A DNA stretch of 64,000 bases from positions 1-64,000 of the forward strand of contig CAWGJL010000012.1 in assembly GCA_963822765.1 (NCBI GenBank), in the 5' to 3' direction. Below are positions 25,141 to 35,754 of the stretch, one piece after another; positions within the stretch are counted from its first letter, which is position 1; every line of letters begins with the position of its first letter. The translations under genes were made by a program, and so were the position numbers. The DNA comes from Palsa-504 sp963822765. GTDB lineage: Bacteria > Actinomycetota > Actinomycetes > Streptosporangiales > Streptosporangiaceae. The notes below the pieces were generated by a model. It did not search any database and was not told the origin of the DNA. It worked only from the letters and a program-made list of their open reading frames with translations.

Positions 25141-26027
25141 TGGAGCGAGAGATGATCGAGCAGGTCCGGCGGTTCAACCGAACCGTCACGCAGCGGATCG
25201 GCGCACTGGACGATGCGTTCCTGGCCCGCGACCGGCCGCTCGGGCAGGCCCGGCTGCTGTGGGAGATCGGCCCGGACGGCATCGACGTGCGGCGGCTGCG
25301 CGCCCGGCTCGAACTGGACTCGGGCTACCTGAGCCGGCTGCTGCGGTCGCTGGCGGGTGACGATCTGGTCAGCGTTGAGCCGAGCGAGGCGGACGGACGG
25401 GTGCGGACGGCCCGCCTGACCCTCGCGGGCCGGGCGGAACAAGCCGAGCTCGACCGGCTCTCCGACGACGCCGCCGCGGCCCTGCTGGAACCGCTGAGCC
25501 CGCGGCAGCGGGACCGGCTGTTGACCGCGATGGCCGAGGTCGAGCGGCTCCTGCTGGCCTCGGCGATCCAGATCGGCGGGTGCGATCCCCGGCACCCGGA
25601 CGCCCGCCGCGCGGTGCAGGCCTATCAGGCCGAGCTGTCGTCCCGATTCGAGGAGGGCTTCGACCCGGCCCGGGGCATCTCGGCCACCGACGAGGAGGTG
25701 TCCCCGCCCGCGGGGCTGTTCCTGCTCGCCACCTTGTACGCCGAGCCGGTCGGGTGCGGGGTGCTCAAGTTCCACCCGGACGCGTCTGCTCACCTCAAGC
25801 GCATGTGGGTCGCCCGCGAGGTTCGCGGGCTGGGGCTGGGGCGCCGGCTGCTGGCCGAACTGGAGGCTCAGGCCGCGGCCCACGGCGCCCGCACGCTCCA
25901 GCTGGAAACCCACCACGCCCTGAACGAGGCGATCGGCCTGTACCGGACGGCCGGCTACCGCGAGGTCCCGGCGTTCAACGACGAGCCCTACGCCCACCAC
26001 TGGTTCGAGAAGCCGATCGGGGCCTGA
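25140..26027 (+). CDS. MarR-type regulator fused to a GNAT acetyltransferase
   Basis: 295 aa. The N-terminal winged helix (about 1-145) contains LRARLELDSGYLSRLLRSLA (recognition helix) and the wing SVEPSEADGRVRTARLTLAG. The C-terminal GNAT domain (about 150-295) contains the acetyl-CoA loop VRGLGLGRRLL, HHALNEAIGLYRTAGYREV and a C-terminal beta strand. The combination is a known actinobacterial architecture. The start is fixed by a leaderless arrangement: the ATG is the last part of a perfect 22-bp palindrome. No obvious metabolic partner; the next gene (DinB) is convergent with a 6-bp gap. Confidence 0.92.
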   Translation: MEREMIEQVRRFNRTVTQRIGALDDAFLARDRPLGQARLLWEIGPDGIDVRRLRARLELDSGYLSRLLRSLAGDDLVSVEPSEADGRVRTARLTLAGRAEQAELDRLSDDAAAALLEPLSPRQRDRLLTAMAEVERLLLASAIQIGGCDPRHPDARRAVQAYQAELSSRFEEGFDPARGISATDEEVSPPAGLFLLATLYAEPVGCGVLKFHPDASAHLKRMWVAREVRGLGLGRRLLAELEAQAAAHGARTLQLETHHALNEAIGLYRTAGYREVPAFNDEPYAHHWFEKPIGA

Positions 26028-26033
26028 CTCGCG

Positions 26034-26627
26034 CTACCGCGCGCCGGCCTCGCGGGCCGCGACCTCGAGCCGGTTCCGGTACGTCGCCCACCAGGCCCGG
26101 TCGCCTGGCGCGAGGCTGCCGTTGTCCTGCCGCAGCCCGGTCGCGCCGTCGATGAGCTCGCGGACGATGTCGGCCTGCCCCGCGTGCCGGTCGGTCTCGG
26201 CGATCATGTGCACCAGGATCCGGTGCAGCGTGACCTCGCGGCGCTCTGGCGGCCACCACGGCACCTGGCCGATGGCGTCCAGGGCCAGCGCGCCGATAAC
26301 GGCGTCGGAGTGCGCCGACGCCCGGTGGTACAGACCGATGATCTCCGCTCGTGACTCGTCGGGGGTGGCCCACATGTCCGCGTTGGGCTCGGCTCCCTCC
26401 TCCAGCCACGGCAGCCGCTCGCCGAAGGGCAGGCCGAAGGTCTCGCCGAAATACCCGAGCTCCACGCTGGCCAGGTGCTTGACCAGGCCCAGCAGGTTGG
26501 TACCGGTAGGCACCATCGGGCGGCGGACGTCGTACTCGGACAGCCCGTCGAGTTTCCACAGCATGGCATCACGCGCCGCCTGCAGGTAGCGCCGTAGGTC
26601 ATCCTTCGGATCCGGAGCGGTCATCAT
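26034..26627 (-). CDS. DinB/DUF664-family protein
   Basis: Four-helix-bundle, metal-binding protein of the DinB/DUF664 group, some members of which are thiol-dependent S-transferases using mycothiol or bacillithiol. 197 aa, usual length. Seen: NLLGLVKHLASVELGYFGETFG (first His ligand region), PWWPPERREVTLHRILVHMIAETDRHAGQADIVREL (second and third His region) and the C-terminal WWATYRNRLE. Start at 26627; a second ATG follows 3 nt later. The transposon left-end hairpin begins about 17 bp upstream, so the native promoter may have been displaced by the insertion. Physiological substrate unknown. Confidence 0.9.
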   Translation of the reverse strand: MMTAPDPKDDLRRYLQAARDAMLWKLDGLSEYDVRRPMVPTGTNLLGLVKHLASVELGYFGETFGLPFGERLPWLEEGAEPNADMWATPDESRAEIIGLYHRASAHSDAVIGALALDAIGQVPWWPPERREVTLHRILVHMIAETDRHAGQADIVRELIDGATGLRQDNGSLAPGDRAWWATYRNRLEVAAREAGAR

Positions 26628-26643
26628 GATGGCGGCGTGGAAG

Positions 26644-26663
26644 CCCCGGCCTTCAGGCCGGGG
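26644..26663. repeat. Left-end transposon hairpin
   Basis: Perfect 8-bp stem CCCCGGCC/GGCCGGGG with loop TTCA, 57 bp upstream of the tnpB start. Subterminal hairpins of this kind mark the ends of IS200/IS605 elements. Confidence 0.75.
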
Positions 26664-26719
26664 AGGAAACGCCGCTTCACCTCCCCGGAAATGTCAGTGG
26701 CGTCCGATAGTGTGTTCGC

Positions 26720-27921
26720 ATGTCTCGGTACCGGCTGAACCCCACGCCCGCCCAGCAGGCGGTGCTGCGGGAGCACTGCGGCCACGCCCGGTACGTGTGG
26801 AACCTCGCCGTCGAGCAGCACTCGCACTGGCGCCGAGGCCGCGCCAGCGCGCCCGGCTACCTGGAGCAGTGCCGGCAGCTCACCGCCGCCCGCGCCGCCC
26901 ATCCCTGGCTGGCCGCCGGCTCCCAGACGGTGCAGCAGCAAGCCCTGCGGGACTTCACCCAGGCACATGGCCGCGTCCTTCGACCCGGGCAACCCGGCCG
27001 GGCGGCCGTCCTGGCGCAAGGCCGGGCGAGACGAGGGGTTCCGGATCACCGGGCGGCGCGCACGGCAGTGGGACGTGCGGCGGCTCAGCCGGAAAACCGG
27101 CGAGGTCTGGGTGCCGAAGGCGGGGTGGGTGCGGTTCCGCTGGTCCCGCGCCGTGCCGCCGGGCGTGAAGTCCTACCGGGTGACGATGGACCGCGCCGGC
27201 CGCTGGCACATCGCCTTCGCCGTGATCCCCGAGCCGATTCCGGCGCCGGGTAACGGTCAGGTGGTGGGCATCGATCGGGGCGTCACGGTGTCCGCGGCCC
27301 TGTCGACCGGGGAACTCCTGCACGCCCCCGGCCTGACCGGCCCGCAGCGGCGGCGCGTCCGGCGCCTGCAGCGCAAGCTGGCCCGCGCCCGGCGCGGGTC
27401 GAACCGCCGCGGCCAGGTCAAGCACGCCATCGCCCGGCTCAGGGCCCGCGAGAGCGACCGGCGCAAGGACTGGGCGGAGAAAGCCAGCACCGGCATTGCC
27501 CGCCGGTTCGACCTGATCCGGGTCGAGGACCTGAAGATCGCGACCATGACCCGCTCGGCCAGCGGCACGACCGCGAACCCGGGCCGGAACCTGCGGGCCA
27601 AGGCCGGGCTGAACCGCGGGATCACGCGGTCGGGCTGGGGCCTGCTGGTCCGCCGGCTGCAGGACAAGGCGCCCGGCCGGGTGCGAGAAGATCAGTCCCG
27701 CGTCCACCAGCCAGCGCTGCTCGGCGTGCGGGCAGGTGGATGCGAACTCGCGTGAGAGCCAAGCGCGGTTCGCGTGCACGGCCTGCGGATACGCCTGCAA
27801 CGCTGATGTGAACGCGGCCAGGAACATCGCGGCGGGGCACGCCGTGACTGCGCGGGGAGGCTGCCGGGATGCCGGGCCGGTGAACCGCGAACCTCAACTG
27901 CTTGCCTCCAAACGGACGTAA
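26720..27921 (+). pseudogene. tnpB: TnpB (RNA-guided nuclease family) with two frame breaks
   Basis: TnpB proteins cut DNA guided by an RNA made from the element's 3' end. Domains recovered across three frames: the N-terminal YRLNPTPAQQAVLREHCGHA; RuvC-I Asp in VVGIDRGVTVSAALSTG; RuvC-II Glu in LIRVEDLKI; a zinc finger from two CxxC pairs (RCSACGQVD, FACTACGYACNAD); and RuvC-III Asp in CNADVNAARNIAAGH. Breaks are near 26964 (QA to MAASFD) and 27683 (GRV to EKISPAS). Each is cured by removing one C. The repaired protein of about 400 aa has all catalytic residues, so loss of function, if real, is recent. The downstream hairpin region is where a guide RNA scaffold would be made. Confidence 0.85.
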
Positions 27922-27932
27922 GCGGCTGGAAT

Positions 27933-27956
27933 CCCCCGCCCTCAGCTTCAGGCGGG
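27933..27956. repeat. Right-end transposon hairpin
   Basis: CCCGCC and GGCGGG arms around a CTCAGCTTCA loop, just after the tnpB stop (27921). It parallels the left-end hairpin. In this family the transcript through this part forms the 3' scaffold of the guide RNA, and the flanking DNA after GATGTCAA would be the guide. Confidence 0.6.
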
Positions 27957-28093
27957 AGAGGATGTCAAGCCCGCCAGTCTGTCACCCCCTCCCTCCTCCG
28001 GCGCGAGCACAGGACCGCGATCTGGCGTCTCATGGCACAACCGTAGCAAGCGTCTCTTGACCGACGGGGAGGCGCAAGCCGGGGATGGCGGTA

Positions 28094-28466
28094 ATGTCCG
28101 AGCTGCCATCCTGCACACGCGACGCTCTGGCCGGAGTCTACGATCCCTCTGCCAGGAGAAGGGCATCTCGGTCATCGACATGGGCCTGGTGCGCTCGGTC
28201 GAGGTCGAAGACGGGATCGCCAAGGTCGAGCTGCTGCTGGCCTCCGGCTGGTGCCCTTCGCGGCCACCGTGCTCACCCAGGTCAAGGACCAGATCCTCGG
28301 CCAGCCCGGAATGCGCGACGCCGACGTCTCGATCGTCTGGGACGAAGCCTGGACCCCGACCGGCTGTCGCCCCGGGCCCCGGGGCATCCTGCGGTTCCTG
28401 CCCCCTCCCTCGGCCGTACCAGACCGGGACGCCTGCATCGCCGCCCACTTCAAGGAACAACAATGA
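28094..28466 (+). pseudogene. MIP18/DUF59 iron-sulfur assembly-type protein, broken
   Basis: Small Fe-S assembly-type domain split over three frames. The first reads SELPSCTRDALAGVYDP, the second CQEKGISVIDMGLVRSVEVE and LLASGWCP, the third FAATVLTQVKDQILG, ADVSIVWDEAWTP and the tail AHFKEQQ ending at 28466. Breaks are near 28148 and 28253; the second fits a lost C in a C-run. VIDMGLV, the Cys in SGWCP and the VxxVWDPPWTP-like VSIVWDEAWTP are the family marks. It overlaps the following amidohydrolase start by ATGA. In other actinobacteria a similar pair accompanies propane-type di-iron monooxygenases (from memory, moderate certainty), but no monooxygenase is present here. Confidence 0.72.
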
Positions 28467-29399
28467 TCGACGATGCCTTCGTCTTCGACTGCGTGGCGCA
28501 CGTCTTCAACTTCGACCCGAAGAAACGCGTTCGGCCAGGCGGCCCTGATGTTCGACAACCACCTGTACGCGTTCCACAACGCCCTGATGCCCGAGAATGA
28601 CCAGCACAAGCTGCCGGCCGAGGAGTTCCTGCGGGAGTGGACGCCCTCGGACATCCGCAAGATGGTGTTCGAGGAGTCCGACACCGACATGCTGGTCGCG
28701 ATGCCGCTCCCGCTGACCGACCTGTTCCGCGACGGCCTGTCACCGTGGGAGTCCTGCGCCGACCTGGCCAGCCGCGATCCGAACCGGACGGTGTTCTGGG
28801 CTCGGTGAACCCGCTCGAGGGCCGCAAGGCGCTCGACCTGATGGAGCGCCAGGTCGGGGAGTTCGGCGCCCGCGCGTTCAAGTTCTGCAACGTCAGGTAC
28901 GACTACGGGAAGCCGTACCCGTGGCGGATGGATGATCCGAATATCGCGTTCCCGATCTTCGAGAAGGCCCAGGAACTCGGGGTCAACCTGATCGGCGTGC
29001 ACAAGGGCGTCCCGCTCGGCCCGCAGCCGATCGAGCATCCCAGACCTGGGACATGGACGGGGGGCGGCCAACTTCCCCGACATCAACTTCGTGATCTTCC
29101 ACGTCGGGTTGCCGTTCCTCGACGAGACCTGCTGGCAGCTCATCCGGTACCCGAACCTGTACGCCTCCATCGCCTCCACGATCAATTTCGTGGTCCGGGC
29201 GCCCCGGATGCTCGCCGAGATCATGGGCAAGCTGCTGTTCTGGTGCGGCGAGGACAAGATCATCTATGGCTCGGAGGCGCCGCTGTTCCATCCACAGTGG
29301 GCGCTGCGCGCGTTCGTGGACTTCCAGATCCCCGAGGACCTGTGCGCCTCTCGCGACGAGCGGGAGACCATGCCGAACCGCTCATACGGCCTGGACTGA
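28463..29399 (+). pseudogene. Amidohydrolase_2-type TIM-barrel protein, multiply broken
   Basis: Metal-dependent hydrolase-like protein assembled from pieces in several frames: IDDAFVFDCVAHVFNFDPK; LMFDNHLYAFHNALMPENDQ and DTDMLVAMPLPLTDLFRDG; GSVNPLEGRKALDLMERQVG with KPYPWRMDDPNIAFPIFEKA; and FHVGLPFLDETCWQLIRYPN through IIYGSEAPLFHPQWALRAFV. Breaks are near 28525 (an extra A in AAGAAACG), 28797 (a missing G in TGGGCTCGG) and around 29040-29060 (G-run). The metal motif is atypical (DCVAH rather than DxHxH, and GSEAP rather than GSDYP), as in decarboxylase-like or non-hydrolytic members. Coupled to the MIP18 gene by ATGA. At least five breaks across this pair in 1.3 kb is the densest cluster in the window, which favours real decay next to the transposon. 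Confidence 0.72.
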
Positions 29400-29693
29400 C
29401 TGTTACGTCAACAGCGGCGGCCTGAGTGACGTTAGACGGAGAGCCCGCTGCGGGCACGCCCGATTCGCCAGCACCGCGCACCGGGGCGCGATCCTGGCCG
29501 ACGGCCGACTTGCGGCGGCGCCCCGGAAGCCATCCTCGCCACACGAAGGACCAGGATACGCGCCTGGCAACGTAGCCTGATCGGCATCGTGAACAGGCAC
29601 TACCACCGGGGCACGCGGGCGATCACAGGTCTACCGTGGCTTCGATGGTCAACCGTCGGGCACGACGGATGTCGGCCAGCGTTGGCGCGTTCC

Positions 29694-29835
29694 CCTCTAC
29701 CGGGCCGGTGTGCCACGAGCCCTGATTCTTCCGGGGCGGGCGCTGGGGCGCGTGTGCCCCTGGCCTCATCTAGCGGGACCGGTGCGCCACGAGCTCCATT
29801 AACCAGGCGCGCTCCGGGCGGGTGTGTGCCTCCGC
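29694..29835 (+). repeat. Tandem pair of the ~72-bp dispersed repeat, locus 2
   Basis: The 443-bp gap 29400-29842 between the amidohydrolase remnant and the convergent ALDH gene has no credible gene. From 29694 it holds two degenerate copies, about 70 bp apart, of the unit also seen inverted at 6983-7125: CCTCTACCGGG-CCGGTGTGCCACGAGCCCTGATT and CCTCATCTAGCGGG-ACCGGTGCGCCACGAGCTCCATT, with GTGTGCC boxes between and after. Nothing else was recognised in the remaining 300 bp. Confidence 0.72.
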
Positions 29836-29842
29836 CAACGGC

Positions 29843-31329
29843 TCAGCGCAGTCCGGCGGGCAGCAGGTCGGGCGGGAAGTTCTGGTAGGCGACCGGGACC
29901 AGCCAGCGGCGGATCGCGGCCGTGCCGACCGAGGTGTAGGCGGGCACGGTGGTGGCCGGCCACGGGCCGCCGTGGTGCTGGGCCGCGGCCACGGCGACGC
30001 CGGTCGGCCAGCCGTTGAACACGAGCCGGCCGGCCACCTGCTCCAGCACCGCGACCACCTGGCGGGCCAGGTCCAGGTCCTCAGGCGAATCCTGGTCAGC
30101 GTGCACCGTGCCGGCCAGGTTGCCGGGCAGCGCGGCGAGCACCGGGAGCAGGTCGGGGACCGACGGATAGGTGATGACCAGCCCGGCCGGGCCGAACCGC
30201 TCGCGGGACAGCGCCCCGAGGTCGGCGGCGAACTCCTTCAGCGTGACCTGGAACACCCGCGGCGTAGCCCCCCACGGCCCCGGCCCCGGCTGGCCGGCGG
30301 CCAGCTCGGTGACGCCCGGATGATCCTGCGCCTCGGCCACCGCGTCCTCGTAGCCCGCGAAGATCCGGCCGGACAGCATCGGGCCGCCCGCGCAGGCGCC
30401 GACCGCCTCGCTGATCGCGGACAGCAGCCCCACGTCCTCGGGGACGAACAGCAGGCCGGGGTTGGTGCAGAACTGGCCGGTGCCCAGGGTCAGGGATCCG
30501 GCGTACCCGGTGGCGACCTCGGCCGGACGGGCGAACGCGGCCCCGGGCAGCACCACGCACGGGTTGACCGAGCCGAGCTCGCCGTAGAACGGGATCGGGA
30601 CCGGCCGCTCGGCGCAGATCCGGGCCAGGGCCAGCCCGCCCGCGGTGGACCCGGTGAACCCGGCCGCCGCGATGTCCGGGTGCCGGAGCAGCCGCAGGCC
30701 CGCCTGCACCCCGTGTACCAGCCCGAATACCCCGGCCGGCGCCCCCGCCGAGGCCAGCGCGCCGGTGACGATCTCGGCGGTCAGGTCGGAGGTGACCGGA
30801 TGCGCCTCGTGCGCCTTCACCACGACCGGGCAGCCGGCGGCCAGCGCGGAGGCGGTGTCGCCGCCCGCCACCGAGAACGCGAACGGGAAGTTGGACGCCG
30901 CGAACACGGCCACCGGCCCGACCGGGCGGTTGATCCGCCGCAGGTCCGGGATGACGCCCTCGGCGTGGGTAACCACGGCGTCCTCGTAGCTGGTGTTGGC
31001 CCGGGGGACGACCCCCGTCCCCCGCCGTTGCGGAGTACGTCCGCGAACATCCGCAGCTGGGTGGTGGTGCGGGCCACCTCACCGATGAGCCGCTCGCCGC
31101 CCAGCGCGGTCTCGGTGTCGGCGATCACGGCCAGCTCGCCAGCCCGGTCGTCCAGCGCGTCGGCCACCGCCTCCAGTGCCGTGGCCCGCTGGGCCAGCGC
31201 GGTCCCGGCGCCCCACGCGGGCGCGGCGGCCAGCGCCGCGGTCACGATCTCGTCGACCTCGGCGTCGGTGGTCTCGGCGACCGGCTCCCCCACCGGCTCC
31301 GCGGTGCGCGGGTCAAACCCCTGGATCAT
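29843..31329 (-). pseudogene. Alpha-ketoglutarate-semialdehyde dehydrogenase-type ALDH, one frame break
   Basis: NAD(P)-dependent aldehyde dehydrogenase. The subfamily oxidises 2,5-dioxopentanoate to 2-oxoglutarate. The N-terminal third (IQGFDPRTAEPVGEPVAET, DTETALGGERLIGEVARTTT) is in one frame to about 31020; the rest is in another: RRINRPVGPVAVFAASNFPF, AGCPVVVKAHEAHP, GFTGSTAGGLAL, GSVNPCVVLPGA, nucleophile Cys in GTGQFCTNPGL. The break falls in a CCCCCG/GGGGG-rich stretch at 31010-31030. The joined product is about 495 aa. This is the last gene of the GntR-DapA-IlvD-ALDH operon, and its position and subfamily fit the final step of non-phosphorylative sugar-acid breakdown. Given the intact neighbours, an assembly error is likely. 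Confidence 0.86.
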
Positions 31330-31350
31330 GAGGTCACCTTACTGTGTACA

Positions 31351-33083
<1,733 letters not shown>

Positions 33084-33087
<4 letters not shown>

Positions 33088-34013
33088 GTCATGCCCCAGG
33101 AGGTGAGGATCCCGTCGATCTCCGCTTTGATGTCGTCGGGCAGCGCGCGGCTGGGCGGGCGGACGTCGGCCCGGCACAGGCCCAGCTGGGCCAGGGCCTC
33201 CTTGACCACGCTCACGTTGTCGGCGCTTCCGTTGGCCAGCCGGAGTTCCTCGAACCGGCGGGCGCTCTGCCAGGCCTGCATCGCGGCGCCGAAGTCGTTC
33301 TCGCGCAGGGCCTGGAGCATGGCCAGGGCCAGCGCGGGGCTGACGTTGGCCAGGCCCGAGGTGAAGCCGTGCGCGCCGGCCGCCCAGAATACCGGGGCGG
33401 TCAGCTCGGCCGCGCCGGCCAGCCAGGTCAGCCGGTCCAGTCCGGCGTCCCTGGCCACGGCGGCGAACCTGGTGGCGTCACGGACGCCGTACTTGACGCC
33501 GATGACGTTCGGACTGCGCTCGACGAGCTGCGCGATGTCGTGGCCGGTGCGGCGCTCGTCCCTGATGTAGAGCACGATGCCGAGGTCAGGGACCGCGTTC
33601 GCGATCGCGGCTTGGTAGTCGATCCAGCCTTCGGCCGACACGTACGGGTGCACCGGCTGGTGGATCATGACCATGCGGGCGCCGTGATCCTGCGCGTGCC
33701 GGGCCGCGTCGATCGCGGTCGCGATGTCGTGGCCGACGCCGGCCAGGAGCTCGACCTCGTGAGCCCGGCCGACGGTGGCCTTGGCCGCGGTCTCAAGCGC
33801 CTGCCGGGCTTCGGCCGGGCTGAGAGCGTAGAACTCACCGGTGTTGCCATTCGGGGTGATGACCGAGATCCCCGCGTCGATCAGGCGTGCGATCAGCGCG
33901 GCATAGGTGTCCCAGTCGGGGTGCCCGTCGGCCAGGTAGGGCGTGACGGGGACGACGACGACGGTGGCGAGGGCGCGGCGCAGGGTGCTGGCTGCGTCCG
34001 GGGTAAGGCTCAT
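33084..34013 (-). CDS. DapA-family aldolase/dehydratase (2-keto-3-deoxy-acid dehydratase type)
   Basis: Class I Schiff-base TIM barrel, 309 aa. The Lys is 174 in VIGVKYGVRD, preceded by GNTGEFYALS (phosphate-loop analogue) and the Tyr149 region GIVLYIRDERR, where biosynthetic DapA has YNVP. This pattern occurs in dehydratases that turn 2-keto-3-deoxy-pentonate or 5-keto-4-deoxy-glucarate into 2-oxoglutarate semialdehyde. Context supports that reading: sugar-acid dehydratase before, semialdehyde dehydrogenase after. Overlaps at both ends (4 bp with GntR, 4 bp with IlvD) show tight translational coupling. The exact sugar cannot be told apart (arabonate, xylonate or glucarate). Confidence 0.88.
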
Positions 34014-34738
34014 CCGTGGATCTCCTGAGGCGGTTCTGCCGGTGGGGGCGGGAAGTTGCGCTGGACGAAGGACGTGATGTGCGCGGTGAGCAGGTACGCG
34101 GCCCGGCCGGAGTCGCCGTCCCGGGCGGCGTTCAAGATGCCGCGGTGTTCGGCGGCCTCGTGCTCCCAGCTGGGGACCAAGGGGGGGAACGCGGGATCGT
34201 GCCGCCAGGCGGCCGCGCTGACCAGAGCGGTCTGGTCGCGCAGGTCATCGAGCATGCGGACCAGCAGGGGGTTGCCGCATCCGGCGTACAGCTCGTGGTG
34301 GAAGTCGCGGTTGGCCAGGCTCCGCTCGGCCTGATCGGCTGAGGCGTCGGCCCGGTCCAGGGCGTCGAGCGCTGGCCGCCAGCCGTGGTTTGCGGCGACC
34401 GCGCGGCTGAGGGCCTCGGGCTCGAGCAGCAGGCGCAGATCGTAGATGTGCCGGGCCTGCTCGTCGTCGACGGTGCGGACGACGGCGCCCCGATACGGAT
34501 GCATGGTGACCAGGCCCGCGCCGGCCAGGGTCTTGAGCGCCTCGCGCACTGGGGTCTTGGACACGCCGAGCACCGCGGCCAGGTCGGTTTCGACCAGCGG
34601 CCGCCCGGGCGTGAGCTCGCCGACCAGGATCGCGTGCTTGATCGCCTCGAGCACGGCCACGGTCCGGGACGGCAGCGCGCCCGCGGCCCCGGTCAGGAAC
34701 GCCGGCTGCGGCGGAGAATCCGCAATCATGTATCGCAT
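34010..34738 (-). CDS. GntR-family (FadR/FCD) transcriptional regulator
   Basis: 242 aa. N-terminal GntR winged helix (about 25-95): AILVGELTPGRPLVETDLAA, VSKTPVREALKTLAGAGLV. C-terminal all-helical FCD ligand domain (about 105-230) with RLLLEPEALSRA and FHHELYAGCGNPLL, which includes likely metal or ligand histidines. First gene of the sugar-acid operon and coupled to the DapA gene by ATGA, so it is almost certainly the local regulator, with an aldonate or keto-deoxy acid as probable effector. A perfect TCATATATGA palindrome lies immediately upstream of its start. Start may be 34738 or 34729. Confidence 0.92.
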   Translation of the reverse strand: MRYMIADSPPQPAFLTGAAGALPSRTVAVLEAIKHAILVGELTPGRPLVETDLAAVLGVSKTPVREALKTLAGAGLVTMHPYRGAVVRTVDDEQARHIYDLRLLLEPEALSRAVAANHGWRPALDALDRADASADQAERSLANRDFHHELYAGCGNPLLVRMLDDLRDQTALVSAAAWRHDPAFPPLVPSWEHEAAEHRGILNAARDGDSGRAAYLLTAHITSFVQRNFPPPPAEPPQEIHG

Positions 34739-34739
34739 C

Positions 34740-34749
34740 TCATATATGA
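34740..34749. promoter_or_regulatory. Palindrome TCATATATGA upstream of the GntR operon
   Basis: Perfect 10-bp AT-rich palindrome in a GC-rich setting, 2 bp from the GntR start. ATCATG and GATC elements flank it. It is suitable as both -10 region and operator for autoregulation of the sugar-acid operon. Short, so moderate confidence. Confidence 0.5.
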
Positions 34750-34842
34750 TCAGTCTCCGACCCTACGCCCCGGCGGGCCTGGGCGTCAACGTCGCCGGCC
34801 GTGGCCAGGCGAAATGTCAGTGCTCGGTGATGTGATGGGGGC

Positions 34843-35754
34843 ATGGAGACGTTCACCTTGGTCCCGCGGGGACCGTTCGCGCTGGCCTCGAGCATCCGGT
34901 TCCTGGAGGGCTTCACGCCGGCCGCGTATTCCGGGCCGCGGACTGCCGCCCTGGAGCTGGCCTTCCCGGTGGAGGGCAGCTGGGAGACGGTCGGGGTCCG
35001 GGTCCGGCAGGAGGACGGGCCGGTGACGGCCGAGGTCGTGGCCCCGTCTTCGCCGGGCCCTGAGCTGATGAGTGCGGTGCGGACGCAGGTCGAGCGGATC
35101 CTCTCGCTCGACGTGGACGGGTCGGGCTTCCCTGCCGTCGGCGAGCGCGACCCGGTGGTGGGCCGCCTGCAGCAGCGCTACCCCGGGCTGCGCCCGGTCG
35201 GGTTCTGGTCCCCGTACGAGGCGGCGGCCTGGACCATCATCGGGCACCGGATCCGGATCCGGCAGGCCGCCGCGATCAAGGCCCGGATGGCCGCCCAGCT
35301 CGGCGACCCGGTCAGCTTCGGCGACCGGGTGGTCCACGCATTCCCGTCGCCGGCCCGGCTGGCGTCGCTGGATTCGTTCCCGGGGCTGATCGGCCGCAAG
35401 CCGGAGTGGCTGAGGTCGGTGGCGGTGGCGGCCCTGGACGGCCAGCTCGACGCGGCCCGGCTGCGCGCGCTGCCCCGCGAGACCGCGCTCAAGGAACTCA
35501 AGAAGCTGCCGGGCATCGGCGACTTCTCCTCCGGGCTGATCTTGCTGCGCGGGGCCTGCGACCCGGACGCGGTGGCCTACCACGAGCCGCGGCTGGCCCT
35601 GGCGGTCCGGGACGCCTACGGGCTGCCCGGCCCGGCCACGCCCGAGCAGCTGACCGAGATCAGTGACGGCTGGCGGCCGTACCGGACCTGGGTCACCCTG
35701 CTGCTGCGGACCCAGCAGGAAATCGCGGCGGCCGGGGAGTTACGCTGGGGTTAG
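34843..35754 (+). CDS. AlkA-like DNA-3-methyladenine glycosylase (HhH-GPD)
   Basis: Base-excision repair glycosylase fold, 303 aa. The N-terminal AlkA-type domain is followed by the HhH-GPD core (about 115-290): RYPGLRPVGFWSPYEAAAW, the helix-hairpin-helix KLPGIGDFSSGLILLRG, and a GWRPYRTWVTLLL terminus typical of AlkA. At the position of the catalytic Asp of AlkA (PDDYLIK) this protein has YHEPRLA, i.e. Glu248 instead of Asp. Activity may be altered or the acid conserved in function. Monocistronic; the start ATG follows GATGGGGGC. Transcribed away from the GntR operon across a 104-bp gap. Confidence 0.85.
   Translation: METFTLVPRGPFALASSIRFLEGFTPAAYSGPRTAALELAFPVEGSWETVGVRVRQEDGPVTAEVVAPSSPGPELMSAVRTQVERILSLDVDGSGFPAVGERDPVVGRLQQRYPGLRPVGFWSPYEAAAWTIIGHRIRIRQAAAIKARMAAQLGDPVSFGDRVVHAFPSPARLASLDSFPGLIGRKPEWLRSVAVAALDGQLDAARLRALPRETALKELKKLPGIGDFSSGLILLRGACDPDAVAYHEPRLALAVRDAYGLPGPATPEQLTEISDGWRPYRTWVTLLLRTQQEIAAAGELRWG

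Larger units (their letters stand above)
26639..27968 (+). mobile_element. IS200/IS605-superfamily TnpB-only transposon
   Basis: A TnpB gene flanked by hairpin ends with no TnpA nearby, like IS1341-group elements. The left end (26644-26663) is a CCCCGGCC-TTCA-GGCCGGGG hairpin followed by GAGGAAAC. The right end carries a related CCCGCC/GGCGGG hairpin (27935-27956) followed by GAGAGGATGTCAA. There are no terminal inverted repeats or target duplication, as expected for this superfamily. Exact termini are uncertain. It sits between the DinB gene and a decayed MIP18/amidohydrolase pair. Confidence 0.82.

Noticed and set aside
26720..27921. Cas12- or IscB-type CRISPR effector
   Set aside because: Length (~400 aa), single RuvC layout, zinc finger placement and flanking hairpins fit an IS200/IS605 TnpB; no HNH or CRISPR array.
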